Both the position numbers and the translations under genes were made by a program. A stretch of 64,000 bases of DNA from Ichthyophis bannanicus (lineage: Eukaryota > Chordata > Amphibia > Gymnophiona > Ichthyophiidae): contig CM066031.1 in NCBI GenBank assembly GCA_033557465.1, forward strand, positions 177,599,043 to 177,663,042. The letters run 5' to 3'. This document shows positions 1 through 10,605 of this stretch, piece by piece; within the stretch, counting starts at the first letter, position 1, and each line of letters begins with the position of its first letter. Under the pieces are notes generated by a model. It was not told where the DNA came from. It ran no database searches and saw only the letters and a list, made by a program, of their open reading frames with translations.

Positions 1-1494
1 ATGTGATCGGCTCCTCGCTAATTAGCCGAGGGCGCTTAGGTGGAGGGCCGGGGTTCTGACTGTTTGTCCTCGGTGGTCTGGCTGGTCCGCCTTCCGCCGT
101 AAGTACCGTCTCCCCTGGCCCCAAGCCTTGCTTGCGCATGCAGTAGGCCTTATGGAGCAGGAGGACAAAGTCCGGGGAGAATAGATCCTCGCCCCCCCCT
201 CCCCAGTGGGTAGGGGGGAAGGAGGTAGCGGAGGGGTGGGGAATTCTGAGGAGGAAGGAGGAGGGGACTGAGACCCCCCTTCCCCCCCCAAAGGGTCCCC
301 GGACCCCTGAGAAGTCTGGGCCATGGATAAGCTAATTTCTTGCTCCACGGAGGCGGCTACTGCAGCACAAGCCTTGCAGATCCCAGCCTCCGTAGGAGTA
401 CCTCTGCGAGTGCCACAGGAGGGGCACCGAGATTTGCCCGTCATGCCCTAGATGGGGAGGAACAAAAAGTTCTTTCTAACAAAATCCTCCTGGCCGAACC
501 TGTATAGATCAGGACAAATAGAATTAAAGATGTTCTGCCCTTTAGAAAATGCTTGGTAGCTACCCAGCCCCGGAATTAGCTTACTCTCCTAAAGGCAGGC
601 TAAGGGAGAAATAAACTTAAATAAAATTAAATAAAATTAATTTAAATTAAACAAAACTAGAATGAAATACATAAGCCACATAAACCCTCGGATTTAATCC
701 GGTACTTGCAGTTAGACGATTCGTCTGCCGTGAAGCCCAGGCCCGACTCGGCGAAATCCAGCCGTTGGCTCCACACGTGGTAGGCCGCAACCACGTGGAG
801 CCTAACGGAGGACTGCGAGTTGCCTTCCTTTCTCGGAGCCCCGAGGAAATTTACCGGACCGCTAATTCCGTGCTGAGAGGCACCTCCCGCTCCGGTTTAA
901 GCGGCGCCGCTGCAAAGGTGCTGAAAACAGCTGACTCCTCCGCGCTCAACTCCGATTCCCTCCGCACTGGGACGGGATGGGAAGGAGGAGCACAGTCGCG
1001 GCGATCCTCAAGCGCTCAGCCGCCACCGGGGCTTCGGCACGAGGCAGGGCAGGATCCTGGAGGAGGTACAGGAAACGAGCGGCTCAGCGGCCAGAGGAGA
1101 GCTGCCGATCCTCCGTACCGCTGCAGGACTCAATCAACCCCGGTACCCGGCCCGGCCAGAGGGGGGGGGGGAGAGAGGGGAGCCGGAGAGAGTAGGTAAA
1201 TTTAAAGGCACAGGAATAAAAGAAAACCAGGTAAGATTACCCAAACTAGAAAACAATAAACTTAAATACTTATCAAGAGCAAATTTAAAATTTAAGAAGG
1301 AAAAGGAGACTCCAGTAAGCCCTAGGCTTACGGAACCCTCCAGCTGCTTGGAGGCTGAGATTACTGGGGTTGGTGGGTGGTCCCAGTGGTATTTATACCG
1401 CTCCATCCCCCAAAAAGGTTGGGCTCAGCCTCCAAGCTGCTGGAAGGGTTGCACAACCCAGAAGTAAGGGACTGGACTGGAGTGACGATAAGGA
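1..1494. other. Unclassified repeat-like sequence left of the duplicated block
   Basis: This stretch has no match in copy B, so it lies outside the duplicated block. It holds a minus-strand reading frame (listed separately), an AT-rich part near 610-660 and a GC-rich plus-strand open stretch at 765-1199 without recognisable motifs. At 1338-1359 and 1421-1442 two arms of about 20 bp are inverted copies of each other, which could form a hairpin with a loop of about 60 bases. It may be part of a retroelement such as a DIRS-like element, but no recombinase or reverse transcriptase is visible. Confidence 0.4.
22..444 (-). CDS. Hypothetical protein with an N-terminal C2C2 zinc-ribbon-like motif
   Basis: The 140-codon frame begins with a CPSCG motif followed about 15 residues later by CKACA, a C-x2-C...C-x2-C arrangement typical of small zinc ribbons. 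After that it becomes proline-, serine- and glycine-rich and low in complexity. I do not recognise a family. Similar short cysteine motifs occur at the start of Gag-like proteins of some tyrosine-recombinase retroelements, but nothing nearby confirms that. It could equally be a chance frame in GC-rich repeat DNA. Confidence 0.25.
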   Translation of the reverse strand: MTGKSRCPSCGTRRGTPTEAGICKACAAVAASVEQEISLSMAQTSQGSGDPLGGEGGSQSPPPSSSEFPTPPLPPSPLPTGEGGARIYSPRTLSSCSIRPTACASKAWGQGRRYLRRKADQPDHRGQTVRTPALHLSALG

Positions 1495-3788
1495 ATACTA
1501 GTTAGGATGTTTAAGAAAAAGTCTAGTGAGAGTGACACAAACACTAGAAAAGAGGGGGTAGAAGAGCCAACTGCCTTACAGAAAGTTGTTAACTGACATT
1601 CTCTCACTGCTAAGACCCTAGAACAGTTTTGCAAGAAGTGGGTACTATGGGACTTTGCCTTTGCCTGGCCACCAAGCGGTACCCTAGACCTACATTCAGT
1701 AATCCTTGTGGACTAAAATAGAGAAAGATAAAAAGGGACAGAAGTTAGTAGATCATTTTCAACACATCGCATTATGGTTGGATGTTGCGGGGTAAGGTGG
1801 TGAGAAACCATCCCATTACAACCCAGCGCAAAATCCGTGGGAAATAACGGGACTATATCCCACACTGACCACAGTTGCAGCCAAAGGTTATCAGAATGTG
1901 ATCCCAGTTTCCCAGGATGACAGAAAAAAACCCAAACAGACAACAGAGGCTCACCATGAACAAACAACCAAGACTCAAATTAAGAGGAGACACTTTTAGC
2001 AAGTGCCTCCTGGTGCCATCGATGACCCAATAATGGCTAAAGTGTATGATCTTTATCTTTATCTTTATTCAGTATTTGATAGACCGCTGTTGTAGGAAAA
2101 TTAAGCGGTGTACAATAAAAGACCGGTTAAACACTGCAAACCAAGAAAAAGAATGCCAAAAAATAGACAGGAAAGAGGGGAGGGAGAATGATATGGGGAG
2201 GGAGAATGAAGATTGGGCAGAAATTTCAAGGACAGTAAAATTAGAATACTGTGATCCACCAATGAATGAGAAGAGACTCACACAGTGGAAGACTGAGTTA
2301 GAATCCACATCCCAGAAGTGGGCAGGAGAATGTAGAGAAGAGAAAACACAGTTTGAGAATGTTATGAAGACCAAACCAAAAGAAAGGGAGGTGCGGGTCA
2401 AGGAACAACTAGAAAAATTAAACCAGAGAGAGAGAGGAACCTCATTGAGATACATGATAAAGAAAACTCTGAGAACTAGTCATGAGAATAAAATAGGTGG
2501 CATGACTGCTGTTGCTAGGAATACTGTCCTCGCTGGGACCTCAATCACACCAAGGAGGTAGTGACCAAAGGAGAGAATAATAATTACTTTGTCGATCAAT
2601 GGAGTGACAATTTGTATGGCTGAACACTAGAGAACCAGCCACAAATGCTACAATGGCCCTCTGAGGGGGCACTTGACACTGAGCATCTGAATACAGCTAG
2701 GCTTTGTATACATGGGGGAGAAGGAGATCCACATTAGGATTTAGAATATATGAAAGTGAGACTCCTGGTTTGGTAAAAGTGTGAGGAGAAGTTTTGCCTT
2801 CCCCTTCTGCATTCCCCGGGGGGGGGGGGGGGGGAAACCATTCGGTATGTCTCTTGGAACTTTACTGATATGGATAATATTGCCAGCGAGTTACCTCACC
2901 TTAGTAGAGGGGGTGCTCCCTGGATTCAATAATTTGAGTGGGTCACGGGGGGTATACCTTAGGACTGGGGGATGTTAAAGCACTATTAGCAAAACTCTTG
3001 GGAACTCATGCAACGAATCAAATTTTTGCCAGAGCCAATCTACCACAGGTTACAGTGGCAGAGACACTGTATGATGCGCCTGATTTCAATCAGTATCGAC
3101 CAGGATTTGGGATGCCATCAAAGAACCATACCCAACACAAAAATATTTAGCACCGCTATTGAAAATGCGCTTTAAACTAGGACAAGATATTGGTGCATAT
3201 ATTGCATGATTCCAAGACTTATGGGAAACCCAAACCGGTATGGTCTACTCGGACCCAGGGTTTGTGCCCTTATTTTTCCAAACACTTAGTAATATTTTGC
3301 CCAAACCAGCACAGTCAAGACTAGATATGATTGTGGGGTTAGAAGATGAGTCTTGGGCAAGACAACAATCTCACATACACCACTTTGTTAGATTAGCTAA
3401 AGAAGAGCAGGCAAAACCTGAAAAGGATATGAAAGGTTTGCAGAAAAACTAACGACATTGCAATTGAAAGAATTACAGGAGGACCTTGATAAAAATAAAG
3501 CCAAAGCTAAAGAAAAGGAGAAAGAAGTAGAAGGCTCAAATAAAACAGAAAGACAATATGAGGTGGAAAAACAGAAAATTAGAGCCATTATAAAACAGAA
3601 AATTAAATTATTAGGGACTTAGAGCAGTTTGATAATATTGAGGAGGAAGACCCCTGAGAAAACTTTGGTTTCTATGCTCAGGCATGGAACCAGGCAGGTC
3701 CAAATAACGCAGGTAGTAGGAGGGGGGGGGGTGGGGGTGGGGGAGTAGGACCTCCCCAATCACAGCATCCCAGAGAAGTGCCCTTAAC

Positions 3789-3830
3789 TGCTGGAATTGT
3801 AGGAAACGGGGACATCTTCAGCATGAATGC
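3789..3830 (+). other. Retroviral CCHC zinc knuckle in the ERV gag remnant, copy A
   Basis: The frame reads C-x2-C-x4-H-x4-C with aromatic and basic residues between the ligands, the standard nucleocapsid knuckle that binds genomic RNA. All four ligands are intact although the surrounding frame is broken. Copy B has the same motif at 28156-28197. Confidence 0.8.
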
Positions 3831-4569
3831 CGGAGTCCCCCTGCTCGAACACCAACAAGATCACAAGGATCACAAAATCCTTACCAGAGTCCTCAGTGTA
3901 GATTCCCCCAGGGGCAGCTTCCTCAGGGAGGACCACAATGACTCTCTATGATGATGCGAGTCATGCTCAATGAGCATGGGGTGGTAATTGAAGTCTGTCT
4001 CAATAGGTATACAGTACAAATGTTGGATTCCAGAGCCACGGCATCAGTACTGAACTCCCAACCCTCAGGTGTGAAACTTTCCCATCAAACCACTACAGGG
4101 TGACTACAGGGTTTAATGGCAACCCAATTACCACCAAATTGACAGTACCCATTGAAGTAAAACTCATGGGACAACATACCTATAAATCCTTGTTGTATGC
4201 CCCACACAATTTGATGGGACGGGATCTGTTTTCCACTTTCGAGGTACAGATGACCTTTACCAGCACACCATCCACTCTGCTTCTGCAGACAGAGAGTCAA
4301 CCAGATTTTGATGAAATCCCTTCTGAGGTCTGGGCTAACTCAGAAAGCCTTTTTGGTCTAATACTGTCTGCATCACCTGTTCGAATTAAACTAAAGAAAA
4401 ATTGTCATGGTCCAAAAGTAGCCCAATATCTTTGCAGCCAGAAGCTGTGGTGGGAGCAAATGAGGAAACTGATGTTACTACAGAATGGCATTATAGAACC
4501 AAGCACCTCTCAGTATAATGCACCACTGTTTCCAGTTAAGAAACCCAATGATAAATGGCGGGTAGTATA

Positions 4570-4694
4570 TGTTATTTATTTATTTATTTATTTACATTCT
4601 CTTATATTCCACGCTATTCTGCATCAGTGCGGTTTACATTGAACAAACTGAAATTACATTGAACAGGGCATTATAACTTGGAGATAACTATTAA
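4570..4694 (-). mobile_element. 5'-truncated MIR-like SINE in ERV pol, copy A
   Basis: The sequence starts with a TTTATTTA run (the tail, read on the minus strand as AAATAAAT) and matches the tail half of the full SINE at 15215-15490, including the shared CAGTGCGGTTTACATTG block. It interrupts the RT frame. The tRNA-like head and core are missing. Confidence 0.75.
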
Positions 4695-5046
4695 ACATTT
4701 TATTGTTCTGCGAGGTCTCAATTCAGTTGTGGAAGCAGAGTTCCTATTTGTGTCCAACCCGGCTATGTTATTGCAATACAACCCACCAAAGAAATATAGC
4801 ACTGTTTTAGATCTGTCAAATGCATTTTTTGGGACCCCAGTCCATGCTGACTGTGAACTATTGCTGGCGTTACAATACTACCTTTCCTTCTGTATCCTTT
4901 TATCAGCAGTTTCTTTTTCCAATCTTTGTTGTTTTTGTGTTTAATTCCAACCCCATGCATTTCTTGCTTTTTCAGGATTCATGTATTTCCATATCCTTTT
5001 GAGGGTAAACAGATACTATCAGCATGGAGTGGGTGGCGTGACATAG

Positions 5047-5082
5047 CAATTTCCTGTCCAGATTCTGATAGATGCAGACAAT
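5047..5082 (+). mobile_element. Residual end of an L2 RT fragment, copy A
   Basis: These roughly 36 bases match the last part of the L2 fragment at 29931-30252 in copy B, up to its degenerate YADD-like motif. Copy A lacks everything between this stub and 5046. This shows that copy A suffered a deletion, rather than copy B gaining an insertion. Confidence 0.7.
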
Positions 5083-5547
5083 ATACATAGTAACTTAGTA
5101 ACATATATGATGGCAGATAAAGACCAGTATGGTCCATCTAGTCTGCCCAGCAAGATGGCAAGAGTAGGTGCACTTGCCGCTCTGTGAAAGTCACCCCTCC
5201 CCATGCCTTTGTTTAGAGGTGTTCCCACTGCTCCGTGTGGTCCACGCCTATTTGCTGAGATATAAGATAGTTATGTTTGTTTTGATTTTATCCTGTTGCT
5301 ATAAAGGGATCCACGGTGTCTGTCCTATGCCATTTTGAATTCTGTCACTATATTTGCTTCCACCACTTCCATCGGGAGGGCATTCCAATCATCCACCACC
5401 CTTTCAGTGAAAAAGTATTTCCTGACATTGCCTTTCAGTTTACCCCTTGCAGCTTCATGTTATGCCCAATAGTTTTACAGCTTCCCTATCTTTGGAAGAG
5501 GTTTGTTTGTTCATTAATACTCTTTAAGTATTTAAAGGTCTGAATCA

Positions 5548-6065
5548 TTTATTTATTTATTTATACATCTTTTCTATACCGCCACTTCCAGCGATCAGTG
5601 GCGGTTTACGGGTAACATAAACTTTAATAATAGAGTACTATTATTTTACATAGAACAGATTTAGAACAATGAACATTCAACTATTAAATGTAACTCAAAA
5701 AATACAATGAGATAACAGGCTACCAACAGTATATCAACAGTAATGGGATATATTTACATTAAATTACAGTTATTCACATTAGCGACAAGTAATTGCTTTC
5801 AAAGAGTCAGTTTAACTAGGTGAGCAATGTGAATGTGTGGGAAAGATTTTATGCCTTGTCTAGGTAGGGTCAGTGAGTGACAGATGATCGGTGGTTTTCT
5901 CTGTGTTAGGATTATCTTCAATGTGGAGGTTATTGTAGTGCAGAGTAAATAGATGGGTTTTTAGATTTTTTCTAAATAATTGAAGGTCCTTGATTTCTCT
6001 GATTTCAGACGGGAGGTTGTTCCATAACGTAGGGGCGAAGTATGAGAAAGCTGTGTTGCTTGTCT
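5548..6065 (-). mobile_element. L2-type LINE 3' end nested in the CR1, copy A
   Basis: On the minus strand the frame at 6040-5860 encodes the typical L2/CR1 C-terminal block (FAPTLWNNLP followed by LFRKNLKTHLF). A 3' UTR follows and ends in AAATAAATAAAT at 5548-5562. The block CCGCCACT...AGTGGCGGTTTAC near the tail is a short hairpin seen in related tails in this window. Confidence 0.75.
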
Positions 6066-7515
6066 CCTGACTTGTCTTTCGAATCATATCTCCCCTGTTC
6101 CTCCTCTCCTCCAGAGTGTACATATTTAGGTCTTCAAGTCTCTTCTCATAAGTCTTCTGACACAGACTCTATATCATTTTGGTTGCCTTCCTCTGAACTG
6201 TTTCAAGACTTTTTATTTATTTAACCTGACTATAAGGTCTCCAAAGCTGAACACAATATACCAAGTGTGGCCTCACCAACGACTTGTACAGTGGCATTAG
6301 TATCTGTTCCTTTCTGCTGGTAATTTCTCTCTGTATGCAACCCAGCATCCTCCTGGCTTTTACCACCGCCTTGCCACACTGTTTGCCACTTTAAGATCCT
6401 CAGAAACAATCACTCTGAGGTCCTTCTCCTGGTCCATGCACACCAACGTCTCGCCCCCTGTCTCATACAATTCCCTTGGATTTCTGCTTCCCAAGTGCAT
6501 GGCACTGTACTTCTTCACATTAAATCTTAACTACAAAGCATTAGTCCATTCTTCCAGCTTTTATAGATCTTTCCTCATGTTATCCACTCCCTCAGGGGAG
6601 TCCACTCTATTGCAGATTTTTGTGCCATCTTCAAAGAGACAGTCTTTTCCATTCAGTCCTTCAGCAATATGACTCACAAATACATTGAACACTATTAGTC
6701 CCAGGACTGAACCTTGGACCACACTGCTAATCACCTTCCTTTAATCTGAGTGAGTTTTGTTTACCGTATCCTTCCGTCATCTGTCAGCCAACCAATTTCT
6801 GATCCAGTTTACCACCTTGGGACAAATCCCCAAGCTGTTGAGTTTATTGATAAGCCTCCTATGAGGAACAATATCAAAGGCTTTGCTGAAATCTAGGTAG
6901 ATCACATCAATCACATGCCCTTGATCTAGTTCTCTGGTCTTTCATTGCTTCCCTATTACCACTTTTGTGAGGAGGTATCACATCAGCCCTTCTCCAGTCC
7001 TGTGGAACTTATCCTGTCTCCAAGGATCTATTAAAAACATCCTTTAAAGGCCCTGCGAGAACCTCTCTGAGCTTTTTCAGTATCCTGGGATATATCCCAT
7101 CTGATCCCATGGCCTTGTCCACTTTCAGTTTTGCAAGTTGTTCAAAAACATCATCTTCTGTGAATGGTATGGTATCTTCTCCAAATTAATGAATGGAGTG
7201 GAACGGGTAAACGTAGATTGGTTGTTTACATCATCAAAATATAAAAAGACTAGGGGACATGCAATGAAGCTACAGGGTAACCTATTTAAGACTAATAAGA
7301 GAAAATATTTTTTCAATCAACATGTAATCAAACTCTGGAATTTGTTACCGGAGGATATAGTAAAAGCTGTTAATGTAGCTGGGTTTAAAAAAAGGTTTGG
7401 ACAAGTTCCTGGAGGAAAGGTCCATAAACCATTATTAAAAGGGACACGGAATATCACTGCTTGACCAAATACAAGCATTGAAGAACCTGTGTCTTTTGGG
7501 GAAACTGCTAGGTAC

Positions 7516-9001
7516 TGTCGCCACCTGTTGCCACCCTAGGCGGTTGCCTAAGGTAGGGCGAGCACTCTTTCTGTAGTTGTGGGTTTCAAATAAATTGAAG
7601 TCTGAGAGCCTTTAAGGCTAACACAGGAAATTTATTGATTTTTACTACTTCTCCATACAGAGCTTTTATAAAGCTCAACGCAAAGGCAAGAAAAGGAAAA
7701 AAGGTAGGATTTCTTCTCCCAACACAATTAGCTCCTGTCACTTCCAGAATTCACAAATCAGGCTTCATTATTTCTTCTAGCCTTTAAAACATAAATGCTA
7801 GTTTGCCTTCTTGAAACTTCCCAACATTCAAACACTTTCTGGCTTTATTCAAGGAAACATTTCTAAAAGTAAACAGGGCTTTAAAACACTGTCCAGCCTG
7901 TTTCTTTTTCTCTACTGGCAAATGCAGCTGTCTGAGCTTCACTCTCTATAGAGCTCAAACACTTGTTTTGTGACACAGAGCACATTCCATTGCACACTCA
8001 GAATCAATATCAGAAGGATAACTTTCTGTCTCCATTTCCTCAATATCTGACTCTTGTATATCGTGGTTTAAACTTCTCCGGGTAAACCCAGGCTCTGCCC
8101 TTTCCAACAGCTTAAGAATTTCCTTCCAGCCAGAGATTCCTTTGCCTCTAGAATTCTTAGGATATACTGGCAATTCTCTCTCTCTCATTAACTGGCTTAT
8201 TGTTTGCAGCTTGCTTAACTTGCTGTTGAACACAGGGTTACTCACGGTTCTCCTTGTACCAGATAAGTATTCACCAAGCCTTTGGCTTGCAGTAAAAATG
8301 TCCTCATTTAAGGCTCCCTCAGAAGGAAAACTCCTGCCTCCAGGCTCCAAAGCAACTCTCCTGCATTCTGGATTCCTCCCTGGCTTATGGCTTTTTCCCT
8401 TGAGTGTTCCAGCAGTTTCTACAGTGTCCTCTAAGGCTGGGCTTCTCTTAGAAGTCTGTCTCAGCAGTTCCTTCTCCCCTGGGCTGTCCTGGGAAATACC
8501 TTTCACTCTAGCTGCCCGGGAGCTTCTTCCTCCCTTCAGCACCTTAGGACTTCTGCTGTGTTCTGAGTCTCGGGTAGCTCCTCCCCTGGGAACTCCCTTC
8601 CTCCTGTGATGCTGCCTCTCAACCTCAGCCCCTGCATCAGCGTCCGGAACCTGATCAGTGTGAGTGTTAGGGTTAGCATTCACCTCAGCATTAGCATATG
8701 CATCAGGATATGCCTCAGGAAGAAGACCTCTCCTGTTACTGCCCCCTTCCTTTTGTAATCCCCTAGGGACTCTCCCTGCACGTGTCTGACCAGTAACCAC
8801 GTGCTGCTTCCCCAGCTGGCCTTCATTAACCCTACAGCTTGTTCCTGAGCTTGGGCGTGGCTTACAGCTAGGCACTAGATGAGTTTTTTTCTGTTCAAAA
8901 ACATTTTGTGTTTCACATCCCTGCCTCCTGCTTCTCTTCCTTAAGGTAAAAGTGTGCTCTTTTCCCACTTCTAAGGGCTCGGGAACATTTTGGCCATCAC
9001 A
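7516..9001 (-). mobile_element. Solo LTR of a third E1/E2-like family (LTR3), copy A
   Basis: The 1486-bp block starts TG (tgtcgccacc) and ends CA (ggccatcaca) and is flanked by a 4-bp duplication, GTAC, at 7512-7515 and 9002-9005. The uninterrupted CR1 at 18890-18920 shows the empty site with a single GTAC. The length is close to the E1 LTR (1487 bp). A TGTAGTTGTGG block near 7575 also occurs in the E1 and E2 LTRs, and an AATAAA signal on the minus strand lies near 7630. It encodes an ORF-X relative. No internal region remains, as expected after LTR-LTR recombination. It is present in both copies and so older than the duplication. Confidence 0.88.
7955..9001 (-). CDS. ORF-X homologue inside the solo LTR (copy A), open from the first LTR base
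   Basis: On the minus strand the frame is open from the first LTR codon (TGT) for about 348 codons. Its start (C-D-G-Q-N-V-P-E-P-L-E-V) aligns with the start of the LTR frame in E1, and it ends MECALCHKTSV, matching the M-[DE]-C-x2-C ends of the E1 and E2 proteins. The middle is rich in Arg, Ser, Glu and Gly, with an alanine/asparagine/aspartate-rich stretch, and appears disordered. There is no Met where E1 and E2 have one, which suggests translation as a fusion with Pol, as in E1. Function is unknown; no known catalytic motif was seen. Copy B has a 2-bp expansion in a TC run and a hAT insertion that break it. Confidence 0.65.
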   Translation of the reverse strand, partial: CDGQNVPEPLEVGKEHTFTLRKRSRRQGCETQNVFEQKKTHLVPSCKPRPSSGTSCRVNEGQLGKQHVVTGQTRAGRVPRGLQKEGGSNRRGLLPEAYPDAYANAEVNANPNTHTDQVPDADAGAEVERQHHRRKGVPRGGATRDSEHSRSPKVLKGGRSSRAARVKGISQDSPGEKELLRQTSKRSPALEDTVETAGTLKGKSHKPGRNPECRRVALEPGGRSFPSEGALNEDIFTASQRLGEYLSGTRRTVSNPVFNSKLSKLQTISQLMRERELPVYPKNSRGKGISGWKEILKLLERAEPGFTRRSLNHDIQESDIEEMETESYPSDIDSECAMECALCHKTSV

Positions 9002-10605
9002 GTACTTATGACCTAGATTGGCCGCTGTTGGAAACAGGATACTGGGCTTGATGGACCTTGGTCTGACCCAGTATGGCATATCTTATGTTCTTATACTCCA
9101 TTTCCATTTGTAAATTTGTCTATCATATGTGGTCCTTCTCCAGGATTTTCTTTCATGAATACAGAACAAAAGTATTTGTTCAGAATTTTTGCTTTTCCAA
9201 TATCACTTTCCACAAATCTATCCCTCAGCACTTTTGAGTCTTGCAGTTTCACCTCTGATCTTCCTCTTCTCCCAAATATACCTGAGAAAGGTTTTGCCTC
9301 TACGTTTCTCATCTTTAGTCATCTTTTCTTCTGCCTTTGCTTTTGCTATCCTTATTTCTCTCTTTGTCTCTTTTAGCTTTATCCTGTATTCTTTTCTGTG
9401 TTCCTGTTTTTATGAGCTTCTGAATTTTGTGAAAGCTGTGTTTTTGCTTTTATTTGTGCAGCCACTTGATGAACCATATAGTTTCCTTTTCCTGCTGTTT
9501 CTATTTAATTTACATAAATATATGTTGCTCTTCTTATTGCCTCTGAGTTTAGCCCACTGCTATTCCACTTCCCTTATCCCCTCCCACCCTGCCAACTCCT
9601 CCTTCAGGTACATTCCCATTTTACTGAACTCAGTGTTTTTGAAGTCTAGGACTTTAAGTTTGCTGTGAGTGGACTCTGCCTTGGCTTTTCCCTCAAACTA
9701 CACTGTGTGATGATCACTGCTCTCAAGTGGGCTCCCACCCCTACATTAGACATGCTATCTCCATTGGTGAGTACTAAATCCAACCTCGAACTTTCCCTGG
9801 TCAGTTCTATTGCCAGTTTTCTCAGCAATGCTTCTTGGAAGGCATCCCCAATTTTTTTTACTTCTTTCCAGATTTGCAGAAGGAATACCCCAATCCACAT
9901 CTGCTAGGTTAAAGTCACCCAGTATGATCACTTCTCCCTTCATAGTTACTTTTACAATATCAATGATCAAGTCTCTGTCCATTTCCTCAGTTTGAGTTGG
10001 AGGCCTGTAGACTACACCAGTGTGGATGATGGTACCATCTCCTGTTTCCACCACAATCCACAGCGCTTCTCCTTTTCCCAGTCCTCTGCATTTCAGCAAC
10101 TTAATATTGCTTTTGACATATGGTGCTACTCCTCCCTTTTTCTGCCTTCTCTATCGCTTCTAAATAAATTATAGCCAGCTATGACTATATCCTATTCATG
10201 CGACTCATTAAACCATGTTTCTGTAATGACAACAATGTCCAAGTCCATTTCCACCATGAGAGCTTTCAGGTCAGCAACTTTGTTGGCTAGACTTTGAACC
10301 TTTGTACTCACTGCCTTCCAGCAATTGTTGGTTGGCTTGCTTGTATTTTGGACGGATTTTGTTCAAACTCCTCTTCCCTCTTGTCACTGACGTATGGATT
10401 AAAATGATGAATATTACCAATGTTATTGTGCTCTTGCAGGGAGTGATGTCCTGAATTTGTTTTTTAACCATTTGTCACCTCCTTTCCTTAGTTTAAGTAC
10501 TTGTCCACATATTGCCTGGATTTTTCACTTAGGATCCTTTTTCTGCCACAGTCCATCAATATAGTACAGCCTCTTGTTGTTCTATCTATTGCCTCAGTTG
10601 CCTAT

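Larger units (their letters stand above)
1495..5046 (+). pseudogene. Endogenous retrovirus remnant, copy A (gag to start of RT)
   Basis: Reading left to right it shows a gag-like start (ATG at 1507) that soon meets stops, a charged coiled-coil-like stretch (2046-2561), capsid-like frames (2938-3452), a zinc knuckle (3789-3830), a protease region (about 4000-4260) and the first part of reverse transcriptase (4440-4860). Frames are broken by stops, frameshifts and a SINE at about 4570-4694. The protease active-site motif reads DSR instead of DSG. RT fingers-like sequence and the first palm motif (LDLSNAF) are visible, then homology ends near 4870; the rest of pol and env are missing. A class I (gamma/epsilon-like) affinity is a guess. 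A short LINE-tail-like insertion lies at about 2048-2128. Confidence 0.75.
7183..9095 (+). mobile_element. 5'-truncated CR1 LINE 3' end, split by a solo LTR (copy A)
   Basis: Bases 7183-7511 match the last coding part of the CR1 at 18570-18900 ([11 protein letters not shown] to VAGFKK), and 9006-9095 match its 3' terminal UTR (ACCTAGATTGG to TCTTATGTTCTTAT). Between them sits the solo LTR 7516-9001 flanked by GTAC on both sides. The fragment lies within, and opposite to, the older minus-strand CR1. Confidence 0.85.
5083..10605 (-). pseudogene. Old CR1-type LINE, minus strand, with nested insertions (copy A)
   Basis: Read right to left: apurinic endonuclease pieces (10099-9646, with YRPP and GDFNLADVDW), linker (9312-9091), then after a nested insertion at 7183-9095 the reverse transcriptase (7180-6200; palm motif A YLDFSKAFD, and a FADD motif decayed to FEDG), and the thumb and 3' end (to 5083, ending in a short TTACTA-type repeat). 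It is interrupted by an L2 fragment (about 5548-6065) and by a plus-strand CR1 with a solo LTR (7183-9095). Frameshifts and stops are numerous, so it is inactive. Homology continues across both interruptions, so this is one original element. Confidence 0.8.

Noticed and set aside
2818..2834. Long G run as a polypurine tract of the ERV
   Set aside because: It lies in the middle of gag-like sequence, far from any LTR; it is treated as homopolymer expansion.
8142..8609. Plus-strand 155-codon frame
   Set aside because: Shadow of ORF-X on the opposite strand; no motif of its own.
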